Shown here in pieces: positions 17,340 to 27,949 of a stretch of DNA of 64,000 nucleotides. Source of the stretch: JABDQA01 sp963759125 (GTDB lineage Bacteria; Desulfobacterota; Desulfobulbia; Desulfobulbales; Desulfocapsaceae); the NCBI GenBank assembly GCA_963759125.1, contig CAVWXN010000002.1, positions 186,001 through 250,000 of the forward strand, given 5' to 3'. How positions within the stretch are numbered: the stretch's first letter is position 1; the number at the start of each line of letters is the position of its first letter. The notes under the pieces were generated by a model. That model was not told the origin of the DNA. It did not search any database and worked only from the letters and a program-made list of their open reading frames with translations. The translations under genes and the position numbers were made by a program.

Positions 17340-19124
17340 ATGTTCAATAAGTCAGCGGCCGTGCTCATTGTCACGCTTGGTTTTTTTGTTTATGCAACGG
17401 TAGCTCCTGCGGCCCACGGACTGGCCATAGACAATAGCTTGAAATACCCTCCTGATTTCGAAAAATTCGACTACGTATCGGAGCAAGCTGAAAAAGGAGG
17501 TGATATCACTCTTCACGCCATTGGCAGTTTTGATAAAATGAATCCTTTTACCCTCAAGGGCAGTGCGCCTGAAAGTCTGCAGCGGTTCGTATTCGAAACA
17601 CTCACTGAATCGTCTTTGGACGAACCTTTTGCTCAGTATGGTCTACTGGCAAAAGATATCAAAGTGGCCGTTGACGGCCTGTCAGTTACCTTTGTCTTGG
17701 ATGAAAGAGCGCGTTTTTCAGATGGTTCGGAGGTCACCTCGGAGGATGTCCAATACAGTGTCGAGATGATGAAAAGCGACAAGGTTCATCCTTTGTATCC
17801 TTATTACTACGCTGATATCAATGATGCTGAAATCATAGATAAGTATACGGTGAAGTTGAATTTCAAGCAGCAGAACAGGGAGTTGCCGCTTATCGCCGGG
17901 CAGATTCCTGTTATGTCAAAAAAATTCTACAGCCAGCAAGGCTTTGACAACCGGGAACTGCTGCCGCCTGTCGGCTCAGGGCCATATATCGTCAAATCAT
18001 TCAAGCAGGGTCGCTATATCACTTATGAACGGAATCGTAATTATTGGGCAAAGGAGCATCCGGTTCGCAAGCATATGTATAACTTCGATACCTTGACTTA
18101 CAAATATTACAAGGATCAATCGGTAGCGGTGGAGGCCTTCAAGGCGGGTGAATTCGATCTGATGCTGGTCAATATCGCTAAACAGTGGGCCAGGGACATT
18201 GCCGGCTCGAAGGTCGAAAACGGGGCTATCATCAAAGGTAATTTTCCCCATCGAAACAACGCCGGTATGCAGGGCTTTGTAATGAATACCAGGAGGGATG
18301 TTTTCAAAGACAAAGCGGTACGAAGAGCGGTGGGGCTGGCTTTTGATTTCGAGTGGACCAATAAAACGCTGTTCTATAATCAATACCAGAGATCAAATTC
18401 CTACTTCTCCAATTCCTATCTGGCAGCGACCGGGCTGCCCTCAGCGGAGGAACTTGATCTGCTGACACCACTGAAGGACAAGATACCTCAGGAGGTATTT
18501 ACCTTGGAACTGCAGCCACCGACAACTGAAATTTCAGGGGGCATCCGCACCAATCTCAGGGAGGCCATGAAACTGCTTAGCGAGGCCGGCTGGACCCTTG
18601 AAGACGGGGTGCTTCAAAAAGATGGGGTCAGGCTCAGTTTTGAGATAATTCTAGTGTCGCCTACCTTTGAAAGGGTTATGGCAGCATTTACTGACAACCT
18701 GAAAAAGATCGGCATTGAAGCCTCCTACCGAACAATTGATCCGGCACTTTATACTGACAAGATCAATAACTTCGATTTCGATATGTGCGTCTTTGTCTTC
18801 GGGCAATCCCAGTCGCCTGGCAACGAACAGATTAATTTCTGGCACTCCAAAGCGGCTAGTCGCAAAGGCTCCAGGAACCTCGCCGGCATACAGGATGAAG
18901 CGGTGGATACCTTAATAGACAAGATCATCTATGCGGAGAACGGTGACGATTCCCCCACAGCAGTTAAAGCACTTGATCGGGTCCTCTGGTATGGCTACTA
19001 CCTGGTGCCGAACTGGCATCTCAGCAGCCATCGCATAGCCTTCCACAACAAGTTCAATATTCCCTCATCTTTGCCAACCTATTATGATTACATGTCTTTT
19101 GTGATGACCTGGTGGCGCAAGTAA
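17340..19124 (+). CDS. YejA-like extracellular solute-binding protein (family 5)
   Basis: The 594-residue protein has a signal peptide (hydrophobic core about 8-22, cleavage near APAAHG) and the family 5 oligopeptide/nickel-binding fold: FDKMNPFTLKG near the N-terminus, RARFSDGSEVTSEDVQYS, and GPYIVKSFKQGRYITYERN. Features such as the C-terminal NEQINFWHSKAAS segment resemble YejA, the binding protein of the microcin C/peptide importer. No permease or ATPase genes (yejB, yejE, yejF) flank it, so it is an orphan here. It is followed by a weak hairpin without a T run. Confidence 0.85.
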   Translation: MFNKSAAVLIVTLGFFVYATVAPAAHGLAIDNSLKYPPDFEKFDYVSEQAEKGGDITLHAIGSFDKMNPFTLKGSAPESLQRFVFETLTESSLDEPFAQYGLLAKDIKVAVDGLSVTFVLDERARFSDGSEVTSEDVQYSVEMMKSDKVHPLYPYYYADINDAEIIDKYTVKLNFKQQNRELPLIAGQIPVMSKKFYSQQGFDNRELLPPVGSGPYIVKSFKQGRYITYERNRNYWAKEHPVRKHMYNFDTLTYKYYKDQSVAVEAFKAGEFDLMLVNIAKQWARDIAGSKVENGAIIKGNFPHRNNAGMQGFVMNTRRDVFKDKAVRRAVGLAFDFEWTNKTLFYNQYQRSNSYFSNSYLAATGLPSAEELDLLTPLKDKIPQEVFTLELQPPTTEISGGIRTNLREAMKLLSEAGWTLEDGVLQKDGVRLSFEIILVSPTFERVMAAFTDNLKKIGIEASYRTIDPALYTDKINNFDFDMCVFVFGQSQSPGNEQINFWHSKAASRKGSRNLAGIQDEAVDTLIDKIIYAENGDDSPTAVKALDRVLWYGYYLVPNWHLSSHRIAFHNKFNIPSSLPTYYDYMSFVMTWWRK

Positions 19125-19248
19125 TTATTTGAACGGGGCAGATCCTGTTTCTCCGACAGGGGTCGAAAAAGTCGGGAAAATGGTTCGTTCAATTCTCGGT
19201 TGTGGTGCTAACTTATTGTTCTGAGGCAGAAAATTTTTGTTTTTTTTC

Positions 19249-19277
19249 TTGACGCTGTAAAAACCTGCTGCTACAGT
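19249..19277 (+). promoter_or_regulatory. Putative sigma-70 promoter of the cold-shock gene
   Basis: TTGACG (19249-19254) and TACAGT (19272-19277) with a 17-bp spacer. The predicted start leaves a leader of about 100 nt before the ATG at 19385, as is common for cold-shock mRNAs. Confidence 0.6.
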
Positions 19278-19384
19278 GGTTTCAGATACTCCGCTTGTTC
19301 GTGAGTATCAGTAATTTCAAGGGGCTGGAGTCCCAAGTTTGACTTGACGGTAACAAACCGTCGCATTGTCGGGAGGAGATCAGA

Positions 19385-19600
19385 ATGTCGGAACGTGTGC
19401 AAGGTAAGGTGAAGTGGTTCAACGCAAGCAAAGGGTATGGATTTCTTGAGAGGCCTGATGGCGAAGCTGATGTGTTCGTGCATTTCAGCGCCATACAGGG
19501 AGAGGGCTTTCGAACTTTAGAAGAAGGTGAGCCGGTAGAGTTTTCTGTGGCACAAACAGACAAAGGGCTCCAGGCCGAAAATGTGGTAAAAGTCGGTTAA
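19385..19600 (+). CDS. Cold-shock (CspA-family) protein
   Basis: This 71-residue protein is a single cold-shock domain with both RNA-binding motifs, KGYGFLE (RNP1) and VFVHF (RNP2). It binds single-stranded RNA and DNA and acts as an RNA chaperone. A GGGAGGAG ribosome binding site lies 8 bases upstream. It has its own promoter candidate, a long leader and a terminator, so it is monocistronic. Confidence 0.95.
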   Translation: MSERVQGKVKWFNASKGYGFLERPDGEADVFVHFSAIQGEGFRTLEEGEPVEFSVAQTDKGLQAENVVKVG

Positions 19601-19620
19601 TCATTACAGAGACCGTCTAA

Positions 19621-19655
19621 AACCCCGAGGCGTTTCCGACGTCTTGGGGTTTTTT
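19621..19655 (+). terminator. Rho-independent terminator after the cold-shock gene
   Basis: A stem of about 13 bp with G-U pairs (19621-19633 with 19639-19651) and a short loop is followed by TTTT. Confidence 0.8.
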
Positions 19656-19690
19656 ATTTTATTTCTATCAGATTTCCGGCTGCCAGGATT

Positions 19691-20169
19691 ATGATAATGG
19701 AACTTGTGTCAAACTCGCTTGCGACCACTCTTGAGGTGGGAAAAAGCTGGGTTCTTTTTGTGAGCCCGGTGATGTTATCTGCCTTGGGGGTGAACTTGGT
19801 TGCGGAAAAACCACCCTGGCTCAGGCCATAGCAGAAGGCGCGGGTGTAGATGAGCGAGAATATGTCAACAGTCCTACCTTCGCGGTGCTGCATGAATATG
19901 GTGGCAGGATACCGATCTATCACATGGATTTCTACCGTCTAGGGTCGAGTGATGATGTACTTGCGCTGGGGCTTGACGAATATCTCTGCGGCGACGGGCT
20001 GGCTTTGATCGAGTGGTTCGAGCGAGCCGAGGAGGTGCTGCCGGAATCCTTGCTGGTTGTGCATCTCTCCTTTGTCAACACCAACTCGAGAGCAATATCT
20101 CTGCTTAGTACTGATCCTCGATGGCAGAAAATAATCGGTGAGCTCAAAACCATGCTCAATCTCAGCTGA
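19691..20169 (+). CDS. tsaE: TsaE, tRNA threonylcarbamoyladenosine synthesis ATPase (one frameshift)
   Basis: After a short N-terminal part in one frame (MIMELVSNSLATTLEVGK), the rest is in another frame: CEPGDVICLGGELGCGKTTL with the Walker A P-loop, SPTFAVLHEY, and HMDFYRLGSSDD, all diagnostic of TsaE. One missing A in the A-run near 19739-19745 would restore KLGSFCEPGDV and a normal protein of about 160 residues. TsaE is usually essential, so a sequence error is more likely than a null allele. Confidence 0.85.
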
Positions 20170-20287
20170 GGTTTCCCTTTGGCGTGGCTTGTCTAAATCT
20201 TTTTCGAGATTAAATTGATTGAGGCCTTTGGCCATCTCATTTATCGTGCATCATCACCGCAACTAGCAATAATTCCAGGTTTATCAC

Positions 20288-22011
20288 ATGAGAAATACGC
20301 CCATCAGCTTCCAATCCTGTCCGAAAACCTTTACTCGTGATCAGGATAAAGCCCGAACCCCTGAACAGACAATCGAGAATTTTTATCAGCGCCTAGAAAA
20401 GTTCGATATCAAGATTCTCAGTGAAGTGAAAAGAATCGATAATGGCCGGCTTGATATTCCGGTCTATTTCAGTGTCTGTACAGACGAGGCCAGATCGCTG
20501 ACCGGAACCAAAAAACAAATGGGTAAGGGGGCATCGCCTATTCAGTCTAAAGCCTCGGCCTGCATGGAACTGGCCGAGCGGTTTTCCTTTTTTGCCTTCA
20601 AAGCCGAGGAAGAGAATTTTATCAGAGGAGATTACGCCAGCCTCAGAGAACAGGGCTTCCCTCTGATGGATAGCAGCTACTTACTGAGATCGGTGGAAGA
20701 CACCAAACTGTCGGCTGAAGAACTTGAATCGCTGCTTGATGGTATCCCCATGCAATGGACCTGGGCTACCAACATCAGCACTGGTGAACAAGTGCTCATA
20801 CCTTTTTCCTGGTTTTACGCAATCAACGAGTTTAACGGGCCTTCTGCCGGTAACACCATTGAGGAGGCGGCGCTGCAGGGAATCAGTGAGATTGTTGAGC
20901 GGCATGTCTGCTCATTGATAAACCAGCACCATATAGAGACACCGGCCATTGACAAAGCGAGCATTAAGGACCCTGTGGCAACTGATTTACTCGCTAAATT
21001 CGAACAGCATGGGATTGAGCTGTACCTCAATGACTTCAGCTTGAACACAGGATTATGCAGCGTCGGGGCGCTGGCCATTGACCGCTCGACCTTTCCTGAG
21101 CTCAGCGAGATCGTCTTTACCGCGGGAACCACCCCGGGGCCGGACAAAGCGATTATCGGGCGATCACCGAAGTTGCGCAGCTGGCTGGAGATTTCAACAC
21201 GGGTGCCAACTATGTGGCCTCCGGTCTGCCAAAACCGTTGAGCATGGAAGAGGTTCGTTATCTCACCGATACAAAGAAGACGATCGGGGTCGCTGAGATG
21301 AATGATCTCGGTGATGATGATATGAAGATTGAGGTGGAGCGCTGCGTCCAGGCATTGGCCGACATCGATATGGATATTTTCATGATTGATGTGACCCATC
21401 CGCGTTTAGATATTCCAGCACTCTATACAATTATACCGGGGGCTCACTTCCGGGAACGATCCAGGCGCTGTGATGCGGGGTTGTTTGCTGCAAAACTGCT
21501 CAACGAACTGGTTGACGATCCCTGGCTGTTCCGAGCCAAGTTGGAGGAGATGGAACATCTGCTGCCGGAATCTTACTATCTGTCATTTTATCGAGGAATC
21601 AGTAATTACAGCAATGGCGCTTGTGAAGCGGCCCTGGAATCATTCAACCTGGCCCTGAATCAGGAGCCCGAGCAAGAGGATTTACCTTACATCTATTCTT
21701 ATATGGGCAACAGCCTAAAAGATCTGCACCGCTATGACGAAGCAATCGAGGTACTCAAGCTGGGCTGCGCCGAAGATGACGAGCGAGAAGATTTACATAA
21801 TCTGCTTGGCTTCTGCTATTTCAAGAAAGAGGAGTACCAGATCGCGATCTCGCACTTCGAACGGGCGGTCCATCTCAACCCTGCCTCAGCAATGGACTAT
21901 GCAAATCTAGGAGTAAACCACAACAGGCTTGGCAACCGCCAGGAGGCGATTCGTTATTTCACGCTGGCCCTGACCTTGGACTCGACTCTGGATTTTGCCC
22001 AGGCCCAGTGA
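20288..22011 (+). CDS. ycaO: YcaO-domain protein with C-terminal TPR repeats (one frameshift)
   Basis: Residues about 60-390 form a YcaO ATP-dependent cyclodehydratase-type domain, with ATP-site segments MGKGASPIQSKASACMELAE and EEAALQGISEIVER. At least two clear TPR units follow (about 470-570: YSYMGNSLKDLHRYDEAIEV and HFERAVHLNPAS). Length, about 574 residues, matches E. coli YcaO, which assists RimO-dependent methylthiolation of ribosomal protein S12. A single missing base near 21157-21160 shifts the frame; the second part runs to 22011. No precursor peptide or rimO gene is adjacent. Confidence 0.82.
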
Positions 22012-22051
22012 ATGACCTTACCGCTGGCCAAGGAAAATAGAAGAAGCAATT

Positions 22052-23030
22052 ATGAAGACGGCCATAATTGCAGTCACTGCTGCGGGACGAGAATTGGCCC
22101 TGCATATAAGCCGTGAGTTGCCCGGAGCTGAGGTCCTAAGCTACAATCAGGGAGTAAGAAAAGCCCTGGAGCAGGCCTGGAACTCCTACGACTCGATAGT
22201 CTGCGTGATGGCAGCAGGCATAGTGGTCAGGTGTCTAAACGGACTATGCCGGAGCAAATATCACGATCCCTGCATAGTAGTTGTCGATGAAACCGGGCGT
22301 CACGCAATAAGTCTTCTCTCCGGTCATATTGGAGGCGCCAACAGTGCTGGCTGGAAAAATCGCTGATATTTGTGGAGGAACTGCTGTCATAACCACGGCT
22401 TCAGACGTTTCCGGCCATACTGCGGTCGATCTCTGGACCGTGGAGGAGAATCTGGCGGTAGCCAATCCCGAAAGACTCGCTGCAAGTTCTGCAAAATTAT
22501 TAGAGCATGGAGTTCTGAACGTCTATCAGCAGGCCAATTACATAAAATCGCTTCCCAAGGATTTCCGACCATGTACAAATCGGCAGGATGCTGATATAGT
22601 CATTGCCCTGGTTCATCAGCCAGGGACGGGACTGCTGTTGTACCGAGGATAAGATTCATCGGATTCGGTTGCAGAAGGGGAGCGACCGTCGAGGAATTTA
22701 AGCAGGCTCTGGCAGATCTTCAAGAACAGGACGGACTAGATCTAAGAAGTGTCGGGGGGTGGCCAGTATTGACCTGAAAAGTGATGAGGAGGGCTTGCTC
22801 AGACTCGGGGTGCTTTTCAACTGGCCTGTTCGGTTCTTCACCAAAAGCAGATAAACTCAGTCGCAGGACCCACTAAATCCGCCATCGTACATCAGAAAAT
22901 TGGCGTTTTCGGCGTCTGTGAGTCGGCAGCCATATTGGCCGCTTCGGGCGGCGGCCAGAGCGGCCGCTTGATTATAAAAAAGAGGAAATGGGAACGTATA
23001 ACAGCAGCGATCGCAGAAGTGGAATTTTAA
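22052..23030 (+). pseudogene. cbiG: Cobalt-precorrin-5A hydrolase CbiG, several frameshifts
   Basis: CbiG opens the delta-lactone ring in the anaerobic cobalamin pathway. The N-terminal part (AAGIVVRCL, LLSGHIGGAN), a middle part (TASDVSGHTAVD) and the C-terminal CbiG_C domain (GFGCRRGATVEE, GVCESAAILAASGG) are all present but spread over three frames, with shifts near 22341, 22636, 22757 and 22847. All look like single-base events, one in a six-G run. The end overlaps the cobJ start by about 40 bp. A typical CbiG of about 325 residues would result if they were repaired. Confidence 0.72.
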
Positions 23031-23764
23031 GTGTTGTCGGTACCGGTCCGGGGGCTTTGGATTATCTGATTCCTGCAGCTCGCAAGGAACTCGAGATGGC
23101 CGATGTCGTGGTCGGCTACCGTACCTATCTCGATCTGATAGCCGAAATTATCGAGGGCAAAAAAACAGTATCCTCAGCGATGATGCAGGAAGTGGATCGG
23201 GTCGGCCAGGCTCTTGATTTGGCCGAGCAGGGCAAACATGTGGCCCTCGTCTCAGGCGGGGACCCCGGTATCTATGCTATGGCTGGTTTGGTCTATGAAG
23301 TTGCCGGGCTGCGGGACAGTAAAGTAGAAATAAGGGTGGTGGCAGGAATAGCCGCCTTGAACAGTTGTGCCGAACGTCTCGGGGCTCCGCTGATGCATGA
23401 TTTTGCCACCGTTAGCCTTTCCGATCTACTCACTCCCTGGGAGTTGATAGAGAAGAGAATTCGAGCAGCTGCTGAAGCTGATTTCGTCCTGGTGATCTAC
23501 AATCCGAGGTCAAAAAAAAGAGACTGGCAGCTGAATAGAGCCATTGAGATAATTGCTGGTGTGCGCTCAACCACTACTCCGGTCGGCATGGTCAGAGGCG
23601 CCACCAGGGAGCATGAGCTGGTGAGCGTTTCTACACTCGGAACCTTCGATCCTGCGGATGCCGACATGCAGACAACGGTGATTGTCGGAAATTCGGCGAC
23701 CTTCATGCGCGATGGCAAGATGATAACCCCGCGGGGATACGGCGATAAATATAAGCTTTCATGA
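22988..23764 (+). CDS. cobJ: Precorrin-3B / cobalt-factor III C17-methyltransferase
   Basis: The 258-residue protein is an intact SAM-dependent tetrapyrrole methylase: VVGTGPGALDYLIPAA at the N-terminus, the SAM-binding SGGDPGIYAMAGL, and GIAALNSCAERLGAPLMHDF. It performs the C17 methylation and ring contraction step (CbiH in the anaerobic pathway, which fits the CbiG next to it). An AGAGGAA ribosome binding site precedes the ATG. It is one of the few undamaged genes in the cobalamin cluster. Confidence 0.92.
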   Translation: MGTYNSSDRRSGILSVVGTGPGALDYLIPAARKELEMADVVVGYRTYLDLIAEIIEGKKTVSSAMMQEVDRVGQALDLAEQGKHVALVSGGDPGIYAMAGLVYEVAGLRDSKVEIRVVAGIAALNSCAERLGAPLMHDFATVSLSDLLTPWELIEKRIRAAAEADFVLVIYNPRSKKRDWQLNRAIEIIAGVRSTTTPVGMVRGATREHELVSVSTLGTFDPADADMQTTVIVGNSATFMRDGKMITPRGYGDKYKLS

Positions 23765-23768
23765 ACCG

Positions 23769-24348
23769 GTGGAAATTTATCTTGTAAGACATGGGGAGAC
23801 GATATCGTCCGGAACGTATACCGGCAGTACCGATGTCGAACTTTCCTCCACTGGCAGGCAACAGGCTCGTTCACTTGGTTTAGTCCTTGATCAGCTTCAC
23901 TTTGACCACTGCTTCTGCAGCCCTCTGGTCCGTTGCCGGGAAACCTTCACCCTGCTTGACGTCGATTCCGAATACAGCTTCGCCGAGAGCCTTAAAGAAA
24001 TTGATTTCGGCGACTGGGAGGGGCTGAGTTTTGACGAGATTCAGGCCCACTATCCAGACCAAATGTCCAAATGGACAAGGGAAAGCAATGATTTCAGATT
24101 TCCTGGAGGAGAACAGATCCGGACCTTCAACACGAGAATTTCAGAGTGGTTCGACAAAGTGCTGACAAAAGACTTTAATCGTGTTTTGATCGTAGCCCAC
24201 GGCGGAGTGTTGCGGGCTGGTATCATGTCATCTCCTCGGTATCGACTCCAGTCGTGCTTTTGCCTTCAGCCCAAAGGAGGGTGCGGTGTCAAAAATTGCG
24301 GTAACCGATGGTTTTGCTCATCTCGAATTTTTCAATTGCAGGGGGTGA
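23769..24348 (+). CDS. cobC: Histidine phosphatase family protein, likely alpha-ribazole phosphatase CobC (one frameshift)
   Basis: The start (IYLVRHGETISSG) has the RHG catalytic motif and VAHGGVLRAGI has the second catalytic His. CobC dephosphorylates alpha-ribazole phosphate or adenosylcobalamin phosphate; the placement between cobJ and cobU supports this over a general phosphoglycerate mutase-like role. Translation probably starts at GTG 23769, 4 bp after the cobJ stop. One extra base near 24225 moves the last 40 residues (HLLGIDSSRAFAFSP...) to another frame ending at TGA 24346. Confidence 0.75.
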
Positions 24349-24358
24349 CGTCACCGGC

Positions 24359-24913
24359 ATGGGAAGAAAAGTTTTGGTTACCGGGGGAACGAGGAGCGGA
24401 AAAAGCGATTTCGCTCTCAAGATCAGTGAAGAATTGAGTGGCAGCCATTGCTTCGTTGCCACCTGCCCGGTTATTGACGAGGAGATGGCCGAACGGGTCG
24501 AAAAGCATCGACAGGTGCGAGATGCAAATATCTGGGATACGGTTGAGGAACCGCTGGCTATCAATGAGGTTTTGGCCAGAAATGAATACGATGTCTATCT
24601 GGTGGATTGTCTGACCCTGTGGATCAATAATCATCTGGCTGACAGCGCTGAGACCTCAAAAGTCTGCGACGAATCCTTCATTGGAGCTGAGACCCGTCGC
24701 CTCCTTCAGACCTCTGATTCGATCGATGCGGTGGTAATTTTTGTCACCAATGAAGTCGGCATGGGAATCGTCCCGGAAAACCAGTTGGCCAGGCGCTACC
24801 GTGATCTGGTTGGCGTGTGTAACAGACTTATTGCGGCCGCAGCTGAAGAGGTGGTGCTGGTTAGCTGCGGAATACCGATCTATCTGAAACATAAACTAGT
24901 AGGGATAAAACGG
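24359..24913 (+). CDS. cobU: Adenosylcobinamide kinase / phosphate guanylyltransferase CobU, open into cobT
   Basis: CobU phosphorylates and guanylylates adenosylcobinamide in nucleotide-loop assembly. The protein starts MGRKVLVTGGTRSGKS (P-loop) and contains the ATCPVIDEEM, VDCLTLWINNH and VTNEVGMGIVP segments and the RRYRDLVGVCNR helix. It has about 180 residues, but there is no stop codon before the CobT-like sequence at 24914, so as read CobU and the first third of CobT form one polypeptide. Whether this is a true fusion or a lost base at the junction is open. Confidence 0.85.
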
Positions 24914-25972
24914 ATGAACCTACTTGAACAAACCTGCAAGGAGATATTTCCCCAGGACAACCAGTATCGTGATCAGGCGAAAGCCCGTCTCGAGCAGCTC
25001 ACTATGCCGCACTGGGCTCTCGGCGACATAATGGATCTTGCTGTTGATCTGGCTGGTATCTGTAGGTCCATGAAGCCCGATTCAGCGAAAAGTGATCGTC
25101 ACCATGGCTGGAGATCATGGCGTAGTTGCCGAAGGTGTAAGTAAATTTCCGTCGGAGGTGACGCCTCAGATGGTCTACAATATCGTTTCCGGAGGTGCCG
25201 GAATAAATGCTCTGGCAAAGCCAGGCGGGAGCTGATGTATTCGTGGTCGATCTCGGGGTTGATTGCGATTTTCGATTTGCTGAGGCAGGTAAATTCATCG
25301 ACGAAAAATTGCCCCCGGCACGAATAACATCGAGCCGGGCCGGCAATGAGTATCGCCAACGCGCGAAAAGCAGTGGAGACGGGAATCGAAATCGCCGCTG
25401 AACTGGGTAAGATCGTACGATATGTTCGGTACCGGCGAAATGGGTATTGGCAATACCACTCCGAGCACGGCCATTGCCGCAGTTATTACCGGCAAACCAG
25501 TGGCCGAATTGACCGGGAGGGGAACCGGGCTCGATGACAACCAGCTGAAAAGAAAATTACGATTATCGAAAAGATACTCGAGATAAATAAACCTGATCCC
25601 AAAAACGGTCTCGATATACTCGCCAAGGTAGGCGGATATGAGATCGGCGGCATCGCCGGTTTGATTCTCGGTGCTGCAGCCCAGAGAAAACCGGTAGTGG
25701 TCGATGGGTTTATTTCCACGGCCGGTGCTTTGATAGCCTATACGATAGAGCCGATCGTAAGGGATTATATTATCTGCGCTCATCGGTCGGTGGAACCAGG
25801 TCACAAATACATGCAGGAACTCTCGGCTGTTCGCGTCCACTCCTCGATCTCAATTTCAGACTCGGGGAAGGAACCGGAGCGGCATTGGCCATGAATATGG
25901 TTGAGCTGCCGAAGCGTGCTCACCGAAGTTGCCACCTTTCAAGAGGCCGCCGTTGCCGAGGCGGATAAATAA
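24914..25972 (+). pseudogene. cobT: Nicotinate-nucleotide:dimethylbenzimidazole phosphoribosyltransferase CobT, several frameshifts
   Basis: CobT makes alpha-ribazole phosphate from dimethylbenzimidazole. Family segments appear in order but in changing frames: ARLEQLTMPHWALG, MAGDHGVVAEGVSKFPSEVT, VYNIVSGGAGINALAK, GTNNIEPG, GEMGIGNTTPSTAIAAV, GRGTGLDD, and the catalytic-region VVVDGFISTAGAL and LDLNFRLGEGTGAALAM. At least five single-base shifts lie between 25090 and 25900. The stop is at 25970-25972. Confidence 0.72.
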
Positions 25973-26004
25973 GACAATGTGAATGATTCCCCAAAGTGGA
26001 AAAC

Positions 26005-26773
26005 ATGTGGGAACTACGAGGCCGGTGCGTCATCCTCTACGCTCGTTTTCAGTAGCCTTCAGATTTCTGACCATTTTCCGTATTACCCGTTCACAGGAAT
26101 GACGCATGACTATTTTAGCGCCGCGCCCTATTATTTTGTCGTAGTCGGGGCTGGCTGTGGATTGTTTAGCAGCTATCTCCGCCTTGATCCTTGAGGCGGT
26201 GGCATCGTCTCTGGTTTCCTCGGTCGTGCTGGCCCTACTACTTTCTTTTGTTCAGGTTTTCTTCATCTCGATGGGCTGGCGGACACCACCGATGGCTTCA
26301 TCAGTTCGAGAGACCGTGAGCGCAGCCTTGAGATCATGAAGGACAGCAGCATAGGGGTTATGGGGGCAACCTTTATTATGTCGATTATGCTAATCAAAAC
26401 CGCGGCTCTTTTATCCCTGGCGGAACAGGACCTTATCGGCACCCTCATCTTCGCGGTGTGGCTGGCGGACGGCAATGATACTAACGATGTCTCACCTTCC
26501 CTATGCAAGAGCTGAAAGCGGCTTGGATCTTTTCTTCAAGACGGGTGAGACATACTCTCGCTCCCCCTTGATATCGATTGTTTTACTGTTGATTGTCCTA
26601 TTTTTCTGTTGTCCGGCAAATTGCTGTTTCTTAGGTCTGCATTTCTTCGGACACTTATGAATTTTTCTGCGTGGTGCATAAAAAAAATCGGCGGATATAC
26701 CGGAGACACGCTCGGTTGCCTCTGTGAACTCATGGAGCAGGGGTCCTACTGGCAGCAGGAGTCTTCATCTTGA
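26005..26773 (+). pseudogene. cobS: Adenosylcobinamide-GDP ribazoletransferase CobS, several frameshifts
   Basis: CobS is the membrane enzyme that joins alpha-ribazole to adenosylcobinamide-GDP. Recognisable pieces in three frames are FRFLTIFRITR near the start, HLDGLADTTDGF with the metal-binding acidic motif (as DGLADTTDG), RDRERSLEIMKDSSIGVMG, and the C-terminal GGYTGDTLG. Hydrophobic stretches lie between them. At least four shifts occur between 26070 and 26660. Confidence 0.68.
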
Positions 26774-26798
26774 TAATTTTTTTGCCCTGGTATATGGT

Positions 26799-27949
26799 GT
26801 GAACGATTTTACTTCCATAACTGATCGCAAGAATTGAACATGGGGGAAACATTCACAAGCTTGAGCGGCCACTGGTACGGCCGCAAACTTTCTTGATTTC
26901 AGCGCCAACATCAACCCTCTCGGACCTCCTGCCTGGCTGCGATCGAAGATAAACCGAAATCTTCATCTCGTGGGCCATTACTCAGATCCAACGAGTGAAG
27001 CACTCATTAACGCTATATCAGAACGTTATCGTGTTGACCGTCAATCGATTGTACCGGCAAACGGAACCACGGAACTACTCTATCTCTTCCCTCGATAGTA
27101 TCCGCACTAGAGTCATAGTACCGGTTCCCTGTTATATCGATTATATAGAAGTTTTCCAAACAAATGGATTTGAAGTAAAACTGCTGATGCCGGGGTCCAC
27201 GGAGGCGCTGTCGCCTACCGTGGAACGACTAGAACCGGAACTTGAGGGAAACGAGCTCGTAATTTTCGGAAATCCTGTGAATCCTTCCGGCTCAAAGTCG
27301 ATGACGAACAAATAGTCAACCTTGCAGACCAATTTCCCGATAGTCTGTTCGTCATCGATGAAGCCTTCCACGATTTTATTGCACCGTTCGCAACTGTAGG
27401 CGGACGGATCGATAATATTATCACTCTCAATTCCCTGACAAAATTTTATGCCATTCCTGGTTTCCGAGTCGGTTTTGGTATATTTCCTGCGCCCTATCTT
27501 CAGCGCATCACAGAGCTGCTTCCGCAGTGGTCGGTAAATATCCTGTCCCAAAGTATCGGGGAGAGTGTTTGAAAGACCAAGCGTATTGCACCGATCTATA
27601 TCAAAGTGTGCCAGGCTTCGTGCAAGAATTCAAAATGGATTGAAGATATAGAACAATTAAGCGTTTATGATTCTCAGGCCAATTATCTGTGGTTGAAATT
27701 AGCACAGGGTTTGAGTGGGGAAGCGTCTATCGTGATTTTCTCCAGGAAAAAATCATTGTCAGGAGGTGCGGAAATTATCAGGGATTGCGACTATATCCGG
27801 GTAGCGGTCCGCCCAAGGACGGAAATCTACGGCTGATCGAAGCGCTGAACGAGTGTTGCCCCCGCTTGGAAGAAGAACAAAAAGCTCAGTGTCGGAGTCT
27901 CGCGCGATTATATTCCAGGGTACTTCCTCCAACGCCGGAAAATCGATAA
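26799..27949 (+). pseudogene. cobD: Threonine-phosphate decarboxylase-like aminotransferase CobD, several frameshifts
   Basis: CobD makes aminopropanol phosphate for the nucleotide loop; the fold is that of HisC-like class I/II aminotransferases. The pieces EHGGNIHKLERP, LDFSANINPLGPP, ANGTTELLYL, FGNPVNPSG, VIDEAFHDF and the PLP-lysine region NSLTKFYAIPGFRVGF appear in order in several frames. A GTG at 26799 is the likely start. The end is uncertain: the last frame runs into cbiP and stops at 27949. Confidence 0.65.

Noticed and set aside
19140..19165. Hairpin after the YejA-like gene as a terminator
   Set aside because: The stem is only about 5 bp and no T run follows.
20170..22051. Cobalamin riboswitch upstream of the cbi genes
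   Set aside because: I looked for the conserved B12-box in the gaps before ycaO and cbiG and saw none; the gaps are only about 120 and 40 bp.
25979..26660. Several short plus-strand frames that could be taken as small membrane genes
   Set aside because: Read together across single-base shifts they form one CobS protein in the right order between cobT and cobD.
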